Source of the DNA: Kosakonia oryziphila
GTDB lineage: Bacteria > Pseudomonadota > Gammaproteobacteria > Enterobacterales > Enterobacteriaceae
Assembly (NCBI RefSeq): GCF_900094795.1
Contig: NZ_FMBC01000023.1
Coordinates: 1-55,910 of the forward strand
DNA: 55,910 nt
Reading direction: 5' to 3'
This document shows positions 16,145 to 24,622 of the stretch, one piece after another. The notes beneath the pieces were generated by a model, which was not told where the DNA came from, searched no databases, and saw only the letters and a list, made by a program, of their open reading frames with translations. How positions within the stretch are numbered: position 1 is the stretch's first letter; each line of letters starts with the position of its first letter. The position numbers were made by a program, and so were the translations under genes.

Positions 16145-17538
16145 AGTGTTATCTCCGCAGGGCGGGCATCGGTAATGCCCTGTTCTTCCAGCACGCGGGC
16201 GGTGCGCAGGCAGGCTTGTTCGTTAAACGGCGCAGCAATCAGTTGCAGGCCAATCGGCTTTCCGGATGCGGTACGCAGCGGCACGGTCACAACCGGCAGG
16301 CCTAAAAACGAAATCGGCTGCGTCAGCATGCCCATGCTGGCGCGGATCGGCAACGGCTGGCCGTTTATCTCCATCGTCTGTTCGCCGATTTGCGTGGCGC
16401 TGCGCGGTGTGGCCGGGGCGATCAGCACATCCGCATGGGCAAACAGCGCGTGGCTTTCCTGCTGCGCGTGGCGGCGAAAACGCTGCGCCTGTAAATACCA
16501 CGCCGCCGGGATCATCGCCCCCGCCAGCAGACGTTCGCGCGAGTGCGGTTCAAAACGCTGTGGTTCGCGGCGCAGCGCGGGCAGATACTGATTACCACCT
16601 TCTGAGGCACTGATAATGAACGCCGCCGAACGCGAGAGTTCCGCTTCGGGAAAGAACACTTCTTCGCGCGCATCAAGAGCGTGCGCCACGCGCTTGAGCG
16701 CGGCTCTGGCATCATCGTCGCACCAGGTGGTGAAATAACCGCCCAGCACCGCGCAGCGCAACCCCTCCATCCCGCGTGAAAGCAGAGGTTGTACCGCTTC
16801 ACTGGCAGTTTCAGCCTGAAAGGCATCCTGCGGATCGCGCCCCTGTAAGACATCATAAACCGCCGCCAGATCGCTTACCCGGCGGGCGAACGGCCCAATG
16901 TGGTCGAGGCTGGCAACAAACGGGTGCGTTCCGGCACGTGACAGACGGCCAAATGTCGGTTTAAGCCCGAAGATGCCGCACAGCGAGGCGGGCACGCGGA
17001 TGGAGCCGTTGGTGTCGCTGCCGAGCGAAAAATGCACCAGCCCTGCGGCGACCGCCGCCGCGGAACCGCCGGAAGATCCGCCGGCAATTCGCGCCAGATC
17101 GTGCGGGTTGCGTGTCGCACCATAGTGGCTGTTTTCGGTGGTAAAACCGTAGGCATATGCATCCATATTGACCATGCCTGACAGCAGCCCGCCAGCTTGC
17201 TGTAACTGACGCACGGCCCGGCTATCTTCAGTGGCAGCAGGGCGCTGGCTGAATAACTCCGCGCCAGCAAGCGTAGTGTGCCCGGCGACATCAAACAGGT
17301 TTTTCACCGCGTAAGGAATGCCTGCCAGCGGCGGTAGCGGCTGGCCATTCTGCCGCAGGGTATCGATGCGCTGAGCTTCGTCGAGCATGCGTGCTGCGGT
17401 CACCGTCGTCCAGGCGTTGATCTGTGGGTTGATTTGCTCAATCGCCGTCAGCGTCTGGCGGGCAATGTCGCATGCGCTCAAATCACCTGCGGCTAGTGAT
17501 TGCCGGATATCGGTAATGCTCATCTCATGAAGCTTCAT
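16141..17538 (-). CDS. hpxY: HpxY, AtzE-family amidase (oxalurate pathway)
   Basis: A 465-residue amidase-signature enzyme. The Ser-cisSer-Lys triad is in place: Lys79 in P-Y-A-V-K-N, Ser155 in G-G-S-S-G-G-S, and nucleophile Ser179 in [10 protein letters not shown]. The closest known type is AtzE (1-carboxybiuret hydrolase), which needs a small GatC-like partner (AtzG). Here that partner is HpxX, encoded immediately upstream with ATGA overlap. The likely substrate is oxalurate, made from ureidoglycine by HpxJ, giving oxamate for HpxW. The start at 17538 overlaps the hpxX stop. The substrate is inferred from pathway position. Confidence 0.85.
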   Translation of the reverse strand: MKLHEMSITDIRQSLAAGDLSACDIARQTLTAIEQINPQINAWTTVTAARMLDEAQRIDTLRQNGQPLPPLAGIPYAVKNLFDVAGHTTLAGAELFSQRPAATEDSRAVRQLQQAGGLLSGMVNMDAYAYGFTTENSHYGATRNPHDLARIAGGSSGGSAAAVAAGLVHFSLGSDTNGSIRVPASLCGIFGLKPTFGRLSRAGTHPFVASLDHIGPFARRVSDLAAVYDVLQGRDPQDAFQAETASEAVQPLLSRGMEGLRCAVLGGYFTTWCDDDARAALKRVAHALDAREEVFFPEAELSRSAAFIISASEGGNQYLPALRREPQRFEPHSRERLLAGAMIPAAWYLQAQRFRRHAQQESHALFAHADVLIAPATPRSATQIGEQTMEINGQPLPIRASMGMLTQPISFLGLPVVTVPLRTASGKPIGLQLIAAPFNEQACLRTARVLEEQGITDARPAEITL

Positions 17539-17723
17539 GCTTTGTACACTCCGGCAATTTCCAGACGATCGTCCAGCGGCAGCGCCATCAACGGTTCAGC
17601 CATCGCAGCAATGCGGCGAAACTGTAACAGTAGCTCGGCGCGCCGCTCATCAGTCAGTTCGACGCCATGAATGCGGGTCATGGCATCCAGATAGACGTCC
17701 CATTCGGGTTGTGAATTGTTCAT
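17535..17723 (-). CDS. hpxX: HpxX, AtzG/GatC-like small subunit
   Basis: A 62-residue helical protein of the AtzG-like (DUF4089) family. It precedes the amidase HpxY and overlaps it by four bases. By analogy with AtzG-AtzE and GatC-GatA it probably wraps around and stabilises the amidase. The open frame runs 28 codons further upstream into hpxW, but the ATG at 17723 has GAGGAGAGAACC directly before it and gives the normal family length. It lies 10 bases downstream of the hpxW stop. Confidence 0.82.
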   Translation of the reverse strand: MNNSQPEWDVYLDAMTRIHGVELTDERRAELLLQFRRIAAMAEPLMALPLDDRLEIAGVYKA

Positions 17724-17733
17724 GGTTCTCTCC

Positions 17734-19317
17734 TCAAAAACCAGCGGCGGAGCCGTTACTGCGGGGATCAAATGCCCCTTCAAACAGACCGTCAGGATGG
17801 CGGACAATCGCGCCTGCGTGGCCCATCACTTCGGTGAAATCCGCCAGCACATCAACGTCATGACCTAACGCGCGCAGATGGGCGAGAGTTGCGGACGAGA
17901 AGCGGCCTTCCAGTTTCAGTGAATCCGAGGTTTGCCCCCAGGTGCGCCCTAGCAGCCAGCGCGGGCGGCTGATTGACTCTTGCAGCGGTACGCCTTGCAT
18001 CACGTAGCGGGTAAAAAGCGCCGCCTGGGTTTGTGGCTGGCCGTCGCCGCCCATCGAGCCGTAGACCATCACGCGGCCATCATGTAACCGTGCTGCCGCC
18101 GGGTTGAGGGTATGAAACGGTTGTTTACCCGCTGCCAGCGCCAGCAGGTGATCGGGGTTGAGGCTGAACGATGCGCCACGGTTTTGCCAGACGATTCCCG
18201 TGTCAGGCAGCACCACGCCGCTACCAAATTCATGATAAATGCTCTGAATAAATGACACGGCGAGGCCGCGGTTATCCATCACGCCCATCCAGACGGTATC
18301 ACCCGGCCCTTTGCCTGCGCCCCATGGCGCGGCTTGTTGATCATCCACACGGTTGGCCAGCGCCTGAAGTTCGCTTGCAGCCAGCAGGCTCTGGATATCG
18401 GTTTTCAGGTGGCGTGGATCGGTGATGTGGGCATCGCGCAGGCCGAAGGCGAGCTTGGTGGCCTCTACAATGCGGTGTACGGTGGCAGCATCGTCCGCGT
18501 TTTCCATCATCAGGCGGTCGGTAATACCAAGGATTGCCAGTGAAACCAGCCCTTGCGTTGGCGGCGCAAGGTTCCATACATCACCCTGCGAATGCTGCAA
18601 GTGTAACGGCGCAGCGCGGCGCGCATGGTGCTGCTGAAGATCCTCCAGCGTCACAGGCATGCCATATTGCGCCATGCCGCGCGCCAGCCTCTCCGCCAGC
18701 GGGCCGCGATAAAAACTCTCCAGCCCCTCTTCAGCAAGGCGTTGCAGCGTGGCGGCGAGCGCCGGTTGACGGAAAAGGCTGCCCGCTTTTGGCGGTTGAC
18801 CATTGTGCAGATAAGTGTCGGCAAAGCCAGGGAGATTGCGCAGCTCTGCCAGTTTATCCGCAGTGGCGGTGGCCTGGGAAAGAGTTACTGGCGTGCCGTG
18901 CCAGGCGTAATCTATCGCATCCGCCAGCAGACGCGGCAACGGCAGCGCTTTTCCGGTTAATTCGTGAGAAACCTTCAACGCTTCATCCCAGCCGCTGACC
19001 GTGCCCGCAACAGTGAGCGCGGCGCGCGGCCCGCGATGCGGAATTGCCGCCAGATCGCTGTAGGCCGCAAGCGTCGCCAGTGAACCGGCGGCGCCGCTGG
19101 CGTCGATAGCAATCGGTTCGCCTTCCGGCGGCACAATCAGCCAGAAACCGTCACCGCCGAGGCTGTTCATATGGGGATAAACCACCGCAATCGTCGCCGC
19201 AGCGGCAACCATCGCCTCGATGGCGCTGCCGCCTTCGCGCAGGACAGACAGCGCACTTTGGCTGGCCAGATGATGGGGGGCGACCGCCATCCCGTGGGTG
19301 GAGACATTACTTTGCAT
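17734..19317 (-). CDS. hpxW: HpxW, oxamate amidohydrolase (gamma-glutamyltranspeptidase fold)
   Basis: A 527-residue Ntn-hydrolase homologous to gamma-glutamyltranspeptidase but without a signal peptide, so cytoplasmic. The autoprocessing nucleophile is expected to be Thr341 in G-D-T-V-W-M-G-V-M-D, separating an alpha chain from a beta chain. K. pneumoniae HpxW hydrolyses oxamate to oxalate and ammonia. The frame extends 36 codons upstream, but the start at 19317 begins at the family N-terminus (M-Q-S-N-V-S-T-H-G-M-A-V-A), just downstream of a sigma-54 promoter at 19353-19368; a longer start would lie upstream of that promoter. It is first in hpxWXYZ. Confidence 0.92.
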   Translation of the reverse strand: MQSNVSTHGMAVAPHHLASQSALSVLREGGSAIEAMVAAAATIAVVYPHMNSLGGDGFWLIVPPEGEPIAIDASGAAGSLATLAAYSDLAAIPHRGPRAALTVAGTVSGWDEALKVSHELTGKALPLPRLLADAIDYAWHGTPVTLSQATATADKLAELRNLPGFADTYLHNGQPPKAGSLFRQPALAATLQRLAEEGLESFYRGPLAERLARGMAQYGMPVTLEDLQQHHARRAAPLHLQHSQGDVWNLAPPTQGLVSLAILGITDRLMMENADDAATVHRIVEATKLAFGLRDAHITDPRHLKTDIQSLLAASELQALANRVDDQQAAPWGAGKGPGDTVWMGVMDNRGLAVSFIQSIYHEFGSGVVLPDTGIVWQNRGASFSLNPDHLLALAAGKQPFHTLNPAAARLHDGRVMVYGSMGGDGQPQTQAALFTRYVMQGVPLQESISRPRWLLGRTWGQTSDSLKLEGRFSSATLAHLRALGHDVDVLADFTEVMGHAGAIVRHPDGLFEGAFDPRSNGSAAGF

Positions 19318-19352
19318 TAGCTGTCCTCGAAAGCCGAAAAGTAGTCTGAGTT

Positions 19353-19368
19353 TGCAAAAGCCGTTCCA
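19353..19368 (-). promoter_or_regulatory. Sigma-54 promoter of hpxWXYZ
   Basis: On the minus strand: TGGAACGGCTTTTGCA. One defined position differs from TGGCACG-N4-TTGCW and the spacing is exact. The hpxW start is 36 bases downstream. No good NtrC dyad was recognised between it and the divergent regulator gene. Confidence 0.8.
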
Positions 19369-19481
19369 TCTCTGAATAAAAAGTTTCACGAAGAGGGGCG
19401 TGGTATTTTTTTGCCGGGCTGGCATGCATTGTGAAAGGGGAAATCGGTATAGTGCGATGAAACGAAAGTTACAGGGGTCTT

Positions 19482-20321
19482 ATGGAACAGCTTGATGAAC
19501 GTCTGAAAGGGCAATATGCCTCGTTATCGCCCCAGGAGCAGCGGGTGGCTGATTTTATCTTTGATCACTTTGATGACCTCATTAGCTATAACAGCGCGGA
19601 GCTGGCGCAGCTCAGCGGGGTGTCGAAAGCTACCGTCAGCCGCCTGTTCAAGCGTCTGGGGTATGAAAAATACAAAGATATGCGTGATGAACTGCGTACG
19701 TTGCGACAAAGCGGAATGCCGCTGACGGATAACCGCGATGCGGTACAGGGCAATACGCTGCTGGCGCGCCACTATAAGCAGGAGATGGCGAACCTGACGC
19801 AGTGGGTTAATGCGCTGGATGCGCAGCAGTTTGCCGGCGCGCTGGACGCCATAGTGAAGGCACAACGCATCATTATTATTGGTATGCGTAACTCCTGGCC
19901 GGTGGCGCTGCACCTGCGCCAGCAGTTATTGCAGGCGCGCGGACAAGTACAGGTGCTGCCGCAGCCGGGGCAGAGCCTGAGTGAAGAACTGGTGGATTTA
20001 ACGCCGGACGATCTGGTGGTAATGGTGGCGTTTCGCCGTCGCCCGCGCATTATCCGCCCGTTGATGCAGCAGCTACAGAACGCGAATATTCCGCTATTAC
20101 TGCTGTGCGAGCCGCAGGCGCACAACCTTTTTCCACTGGCGAGCTGGCATCTTTGCGCACCGCTGGACAGCGTTTCTGCTTATGACAGCTATGCATCAGT
20201 AAACAGTTTGATCAACCTGCTGGCGAATGCGTTTCTGCATGAAATTCTCGATAAAGGACGTCCACGGATACATGACATTGCCACGCTGTATCAGAAGCTG
20301 GATGAACTGGAACAACGATAA
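19482..20321 (+). CDS. RpiR-family transcriptional regulator with SIS domain
   Basis: A 279-residue RpiR-type regulator. Residues 1-80 are the HTH_6 domain (L-S-P-Q-E-Q-R-V-A-D-F-I, then S-G-V-S-K-A-T-V-S-R-L-F-K-R-L-G-Y). An SIS domain follows from about residue 125 (I-I-I-I-G-M-R-N-S). It is divergent from hpxWXYZ and precedes hpxFGHIJK, so it probably controls one or both. It is the 23rd gene of a cluster described as having 23 genes in K. oxytoca and may be the one called hpxU there; I leave the symbol empty because I am not certain. SIS domains of this family usually bind phosphosugars, whereas here the effector should be a nitrogen metabolite. Confidence 0.85.
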   Translation: MEQLDERLKGQYASLSPQEQRVADFIFDHFDDLISYNSAELAQLSGVSKATVSRLFKRLGYEKYKDMRDELRTLRQSGMPLTDNRDAVQGNTLLARHYKQEMANLTQWVNALDAQQFAGALDAIVKAQRIIIIGMRNSWPVALHLRQQLLQARGQVQVLPQPGQSLSEELVDLTPDDLVVMVAFRRRPRIIRPLMQQLQNANIPLLLLCEPQAHNLFPLASWHLCAPLDSVSAYDSYASVNSLINLLANAFLHEILDKGRPRIHDIATLYQKLDELEQR

Positions 20322-20324
20322 TGG

Positions 20325-20360
20325 GGCACCAGTGTGGTGATTTTGCATTATTTTGGTGCA
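20325..20360. promoter_or_regulatory. Tandem NtrC-type enhancer sites upstream of hpxF
   Basis: Two dyads fit TGCACY-N5-GGTGCA: GGCACC-AGTGT-GGTGAT (20325-20341) and TGCATT-ATTTT-GGTGCA (20344-20360). They lie about 100-130 bases upstream of the hpxF sigma-54 promoter, a standard enhancer distance. They begin three bases after the regulator's stop and sit inside that gene's 3' untranslated region, before its terminator. Confidence 0.7.
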
Positions 20361-20417
20361 TTTGATTATTGCGAAACGTTCCGGCTTCAAGCGTATATCC
20401 TTTGTTTTCTCTGCGAT

Positions 20418-20448
20418 AAATGCCGATTTCACCGTCGGCATTTTTATT
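20418..20448 (+). terminator. Terminator of the RpiR-family gene
   Basis: AAATGCCGA pairs with TCGGCATTT (20418-20443) and is followed by a short T-rich run. It separates the regulator from the hpxF promoter just downstream. Confidence 0.7.
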
Positions 20449-20457
20449 GTGCATCGC

Positions 20458-20473
20458 TGGCACATTAGTTGCA
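20458..20473 (+). promoter_or_regulatory. Sigma-54 promoter of hpxFGHIJK
   Basis: TGGCACATTAGTTGCA matches the RpoN consensus at all but one defined position with exact spacing. The hpxF start is 52 bases downstream. Paired NtrC-like dyads upstream make a complete NtrC/RpoN control unit. Confidence 0.85.
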
Positions 20474-20525
20474 GATGTGCATTTAAGGAATCTTTTGTTT
20501 CATGTTAACGTAACGGGGAATCACC

Positions 20526-21311
20526 ATGAGAAAACTTTTGATCGCACTGGCCGGGGCCGCTTGTCTGTTCACCTATGCTGCGGCTGCGCAGGCTGACCAA
20601 TTACAGGATATTGAAAAGCGCGGCGTGATCCGCATTGCCGTCCCGCAGGATTTTCCGCCGTTTGGCTCGGTAGGCACCGATCTACAACCGCAGGGCTATG
20701 ACATCGATATGGCGCGTTATCTCGCCAAACAGATGAAGCTCAAGCTGCAACTGGTGCCGGTCACCAGCGCTAACCGCGTGCCTTATCTGCAAACCGATAA
20801 AGTGGATTTGGTGATCTCCAGCCTCGGTAAGAATGCCGAGCGCGAAAAGGTAATTGATTTCAGCCGCGCCTATGCGCCGTTCTTCCTCGGCGTGTTCGGG
20901 CCGAAAGGGGCGGAACTGAAAGATGCCGCAGCGCTGAGCGGCAAAAGCATCGGGGTAACGCGCGGCGCGGTTGAGGATATGGTATTGACCAGCGTCGCAC
21001 CGAAAGATGCCGATGTGAAACGTTACGAAGATAACAACACCACGCTCTCGGCATATCTCTCCGGGCAGGTGCAGTATGTCGCGACCGGTAACCTTGTTGT
21101 GGCGGCGATTGCCCGGCAGAACGCGGACAAAGCTCCGGTGCCGAGCTTTATGTTGAAAGATTCTCCGTGCTTTATCGGCCTGAAGAAGGACGAACCGGCG
21201 CTGAAAGAGAAGGTGAATGCGCTGATTGAGCAAGGGATTAAGGACGGTACGCTGAACAGCCTCTCTGAGCAGTGGCTGAAAGCGCCGCTGCCAGCAAACC
21301 TTGGTGTATAA
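20526..21311 (+). CDS. hpxF: HpxF, periplasmic binding protein of the ureido-compound ABC importer
   Basis: A 261-residue polar-amino-acid-type binding protein (SBP_bac_3). Residues 1-23 form a signal peptide ending A-Q-A. Family features are I-R-I-A-V-P-Q-D-F-P-P-F-G, G-Y-D-I-D-M-A-R-Y-L-A and D-L-V-I-S-S-L-G-K. It is first in hpxFGHIJK, followed by two permeases and an ATPase, then the allantoate-degrading enzymes. The likely cargo is therefore allantoate or a related ureido acid rather than an amino acid, but this is inference from context. Gene letters follow the Klebsiella order FGHI (transport) then JK (enzymes). Confidence 0.82.
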   Translation: MRKLLIALAGAACLFTYAAAAQADQLQDIEKRGVIRIAVPQDFPPFGSVGTDLQPQGYDIDMARYLAKQMKLKLQLVPVTSANRVPYLQTDKVDLVISSLGKNAEREKVIDFSRAYAPFFLGVFGPKGAELKDAAALSGKSIGVTRGAVEDMVLTSVAPKDADVKRYEDNNTTLSAYLSGQVQYVATGNLVVAAIARQNADKAPVPSFMLKDSPCFIGLKKDEPALKEKVNALIEQGIKDGTLNSLSEQWLKAPLPANLGV

Positions 21312-21328
21312 GGCGTGTGGGCGTGTGA

Positions 21329-21994
21329 ATGACTGAACAACTTCATTTTTCTGCACTCTGGCCGCACTGGCCAGAGTTGCTGGCGGGGATGTGGATCACC
21401 GTGCAGTTGACGGTGATGGCAACGGTGGGCGGTCTGGCGATTGGCATTTTCGGCGCGGCTATTCGTAGTGGTCGGCCGACGTGGTTCAGCCGGATCTGGG
21501 GTGGTTATGTGGAGCTGATCCGTAACACGCCGTTTGTGGTGCAACTCTTTTTTATCGTTTTTGGTCTGCCAAATATCGGTTTCAAGATGACGGCAGGCGA
21601 AGCGGCGCTACTGGCAATGATCGTCAACCTGGGTGCTTACAGCACGGAGATCGTGCGCGCGGGGATCCAGGTGACACCAAAAGGGCAATGGGAAGCCGGG
21701 CGCGTGCTGGGGTTGAGCCGAAGCCAGACCTTTATCCGCGTGGTGCTTCCACCTGCGTTGCAGCGCATTTATCCGGCGCTGGTCAGCCAGTGCATTATTG
21801 TCATGCTGGGGTCGTCCGTGGTGTCGCAGGTCTCTTATGAAGAGTTGACCTTCGCCGCCAACCTGATCCAGTCGCGGACATTCCTCAGCTTTGAGGTCTA
21901 TCTGGTGACCACCGGCATTTATCTGCTGCTCTCGATCGCCATGCGTCAGTTGATGATGGCAGCGGGACGTAAATGGTTGGGGGTACAGGCATGA
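21329..21994 (+). CDS. hpxG: HpxG, ABC importer membrane subunit
   Basis: A 221-residue HisMQ-type inner-membrane permease. It has about five transmembrane helices and the EAA loop E-A-G-R-V-L-G-L-S-R-S-Q-T-F (about residues 130-145), which contacts the ATPase HpxI. The early E-L-I-R-N-T-P motif is also typical of the amino-acid subfamily. It pairs with HpxH. The start lies 17 bases after hpxF, and the stop overlaps the hpxH start by four bases (ATGA). Confidence 0.85.
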   Translation: MTEQLHFSALWPHWPELLAGMWITVQLTVMATVGGLAIGIFGAAIRSGRPTWFSRIWGGYVELIRNTPFVVQLFFIVFGLPNIGFKMTAGEAALLAMIVNLGAYSTEIVRAGIQVTPKGQWEAGRVLGLSRSQTFIRVVLPPALQRIYPALVSQCIIVMLGSSVVSQVSYEELTFAANLIQSRTFLSFEVYLVTTGIYLLLSIAMRQLMMAAGRKWLGVQA

Positions 21995-22650
21995 TGGGCA
22001 CATTTACTGACTGGGACATTATCCGCAACCTGCTGCTGGCTGGGCGCTGGACGGTGTTGTTGTCGCTGGTGGCGTTTATGGGCGGTGCGCTGGTAACGCT
22101 GCCGCTGTTGCTGTTGCGACTCACTGGCGGGCGTCAGGTGAAACGTCTGATCCGCGTGTATATCGAACTGTTTCAGGGCACGCCGCTGTTGATGCAGTTA
22201 TTCCTCGCCTTTTTCGGTGTAGCGCTGTTTGGCATCGATGTATCGCCCTGGACGGCGGCTTCGCTGGCGCTGACGTTTTATACCAGCGCATTTTTACTGG
22301 ATATCGGCTATGGCAGCATTCGCGCGCTGCCGAAAGGGCAATGGGAAGCCTCACGCTGCCTGGGGCTGAGCTTTGGTCAGACATTATTCCGTGTGGTGGC
22401 ACCGCAGGCATTGCGCATCGCCATTGCGCCAACGGTCGGTTTTGCCGTGCAGGTGATAAAAGGTACCGCGCTTTCGTCAATCATCGGTTTTGTTGAATTG
22501 ACCAAGGCTGGCACGATGCTTACCAACGTCACTTATCAGCCGTTTAAAGTCTTTGCGCTGGTGGCGCTGGGCTACTTCATTTTGTGCTATCCGCTGTCCC
22601 GCTACAGCCGTTACCTGGAGAATAAATTCAATGCCTCTCATCACCATTAA
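21991..22650 (+). CDS. hpxH: HpxH, ABC importer membrane subunit
   Basis: A 219-residue HisMQ-type permease and partner of HpxG. The E-L-F-Q-G-T-P-L-L-M-Q motif and the EAA loop E-A-S-R-C-L-G-L-S-F-G-Q-T are conserved. I use the ATG at 21991, which overlaps the hpxG stop and follows GGGGGTACAGGC; a second ATG is next to it at 21994 and an in-frame ATG lies at 21973. Its 3' end overlaps hpxI by 20 bases, indicating coupled translation of membrane and ATPase subunits. Confidence 0.84.
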   Translation: MMGTFTDWDIIRNLLLAGRWTVLLSLVAFMGGALVTLPLLLLRLTGGRQVKRLIRVYIELFQGTPLLMQLFLAFFGVALFGIDVSPWTAASLALTFYTSAFLLDIGYGSIRALPKGQWEASRCLGLSFGQTLFRVVAPQALRIAIAPTVGFAVQVIKGTALSSIIGFVELTKAGTMLTNVTYQPFKVFALVALGYFILCYPLSRYSRYLENKFNASHHH

Positions 22651-23368
22651 TCAGGTACAGAAGTACTACGGCGACAACCACGTGCTGAAGGGTGTCGATC
22701 TGGACATCGATATGGGCGAAGTGATCTCGATTATTGGCCGTAGTGGATCGGGTAAAAGCACACTGCTGCGCTGTATTAACGGCCTCGAAGGCTACCAGGA
22801 CGGAAGCATCAAACTGGGTGGCGTGACCATTACCGACCGTGATTCACAGGCGCGAGAGATCAGCCGCTCCATTGGGATGGTGTTCCAGAACTTTAATTTG
22901 TTCCCGCACATGACCGCGCTGGAGAACGTCATGCTGGCGCCACGGCGGGTGCTGAAGAAAAGCGCCGCCGAGTGTCGCGAACTGGCGCAACGGATGCTGG
23001 AGAAAGTGGGGCTTGGCGACCGCCTCGATTACTACCCGGCGAATCTCTCCGGTGGCCAGCAGCAACGCGTGGCGATCGCCCGTGCGCTGGCGATGTCGCC
23101 AAAAGTTTTACTCTGTGACGAGATAACTTCGGCGCTCGATCCCGAACTGGTGGGCGAAGTACTGAGAGTGCTGGAACAACTTGCCGCCGAAGGGATGACG
23201 CTGATCCTCGTCACTCATGAAATGAATTTTGCCCGCGAAGTGGGCGACCGCGTGGTGTTTATGCATCAGGGACGTGTGTGGGAGCAGGGTGACAGCAAAA
23301 CGCTGTTTGCCAACCCGCAAACCACCGAGCTGAAGCAGTTTATCTCCTCCGTGCGCGGTCTTAATTAA
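22631..23368 (+). CDS. hpxI: HpxI, ABC importer ATPase
   Basis: A 245-residue ABC ATPase of the polar amino acid (HisP/GlnQ) type. Walker A is G-R-S-G-S-G-K-S-T at about residues 35-43. The Q-loop is V-F-Q-N-F-N-L-F-P-H, the signature L-S-G-G-Q-Q-Q-R, Walker B V-L-L-C-D-E-I-T-S-A-L-D, and the switch His is in V-T-H-E. Start at 22631 follows GGAGAATAAATTCA inside hpxH; the frame continues 26 codons upstream but that is shadow. It powers HpxFGH import. Confidence 0.88.
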   Translation: MPLITINQVQKYYGDNHVLKGVDLDIDMGEVISIIGRSGSGKSTLLRCINGLEGYQDGSIKLGGVTITDRDSQAREISRSIGMVFQNFNLFPHMTALENVMLAPRRVLKKSAAECRELAQRMLEKVGLGDRLDYYPANLSGGQQQRVAIARALAMSPKVLLCDEITSALDPELVGEVLRVLEQLAAEGMTLILVTHEMNFAREVGDRVVFMHQGRVWEQGDSKTLFANPQTTELKQFISSVRGLN

Positions 23369-23383
23369 TGTAAGGAACTTCAA

Positions 23384-24622
23384 ATGGATATCGCTCAATT
23401 TCCGCAAATCAATCCGCCGCAACGTCTGCTGATGGGGCCGGGGCCAATCAATGCTGACCCGCGCGTGCTGCGCGCCATGTCGAGCCAACTGATCGGCCAG
23501 TACGATCCGGCGATGACCCACTATATGAATGAAGTGATGGCGCTTTATCGCGGCGTGTTTCGTACAGAAAACCGCTGGACGATGCTGATTGACGGCACGT
23601 CACGCGCCGGGATAGAAGCGATCCTTATTTCTGCAATCCGGCCGGGCGATAAAGTGCTGGTACCGGTGTTTGGCCGCTTTGGTCATCTGCTGTGTGAAAT
23701 TGCCCGCCGCTGCCGCGCCGAAGTACATACCATTGAAGTCCCGTGGGGTGAGGTTTTCACGCCGGATCAGATTGAAGATGCCATTAAGCGCGTGCGTCCG
23801 CGTCTGCTGTTAACGGTGCAGGGCGATACGTCAACCACCATGCTGCAACCGCTGGCGGAACTGGGTGCTATTTGTCGTCGCTACGATGTGCTGTTTTACA
23901 CTGATGCTACCGCTTCACTCGGTGGCAACACGCTGGAAACCGATGCCTGGCAGTTGGATGCCGTCTCTGCGGGGATGCAGAAGTGCTTAGGCGGGCCGTC
24001 CGGTACATCGCCCATTACCCTGAGCAGCCGCATGGAGGAGGTGATCCGCCGCCGTAAATGTATTGAAGAGGGCATTCGCACCGATGCGCATCTCGACGGT
24101 GTGGATGAGATGGTTTACTCCAACTATTTCGATCTCGGGATGGTGATGGATTACTGGGGGCCGGAACGGCTGAATCACCATACTGAAGCGACCACTGCAC
24201 TATTCGGCGCGCGTGAATGCGCACGCCTGATCCTGCAAGAGGGGCTGGATAATGGCATTGCGCGCCATAAGCTTCATGGCGATGCGTTGCTGAAAGGGAT
24301 TCAGGCAATGGGGCTTGAAGCCTATGGCGATTTGCAACACAAGATGAACAACGTGCTGGGCGTCGTCATTCCGCAAGGCGTGAACGGTGACCAGGTACGC
24401 AAATTGATGCTGGAGGATTTTGGCATTGAGATCGGCACCTCTTTCGGACCGCTGCATGGCAAAGTGTGGCGTATCGGCACTATGGGTTACAACGCGCGTA
24501 AAGCCTGTGTGATGAATACCCTGAGTGCTCTGGAGTCGGTGCTGAATTACCTGAAATTTGCCACCACGCAAGGCGCGGCGATGCAGGCCGCGTGGGATCA
24601 CTATCGCTGCGAGGACGTGTGA
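23384..24622 (+). CDS. hpxJ: HpxJ, (S)-ureidoglycine-glyoxylate aminotransferase (PucG type)
   Basis: A 412-residue class V PLP aminotransferase of the alanine-glyoxylate type. L-M-G-P-G-P-I-N is at residues 16-23, the PLP-binding Asp lies in Y-T-D-A-T-A-S (Asp174), and the Schiff-base Lys200 is in M-Q-K-C-L-G-G-P-S-G. It is close to Bacillus PucG, which transfers the amino group of ureidoglycine to glyoxylate, giving oxalurate and glycine. This fits the absence of ureidoglycolate enzymes and the presence of oxalurate-handling HpxXYZ and HpxW. Start follows AAGGAACTTCAA. The stop overlaps hpxK by one base (TGATG). Confidence 0.9.
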   Translation: MDIAQFPQINPPQRLLMGPGPINADPRVLRAMSSQLIGQYDPAMTHYMNEVMALYRGVFRTENRWTMLIDGTSRAGIEAILISAIRPGDKVLVPVFGRFGHLLCEIARRCRAEVHTIEVPWGEVFTPDQIEDAIKRVRPRLLLTVQGDTSTTMLQPLAELGAICRRYDVLFYTDATASLGGNTLETDAWQLDAVSAGMQKCLGGPSGTSPITLSSRMEEVIRRRKCIEEGIRTDAHLDGVDEMVYSNYFDLGMVMDYWGPERLNHHTEATTALFGARECARLILQEGLDNGIARHKLHGDALLKGIQAMGLEAYGDLQHKMNNVLGVVIPQGVNGDQVRKLMLEDFGIEIGTSFGPLHGKVWRIGTMGYNARKACVMNTLSALESVLNYLKFATTQGAAMQAAWDHYRCEDV

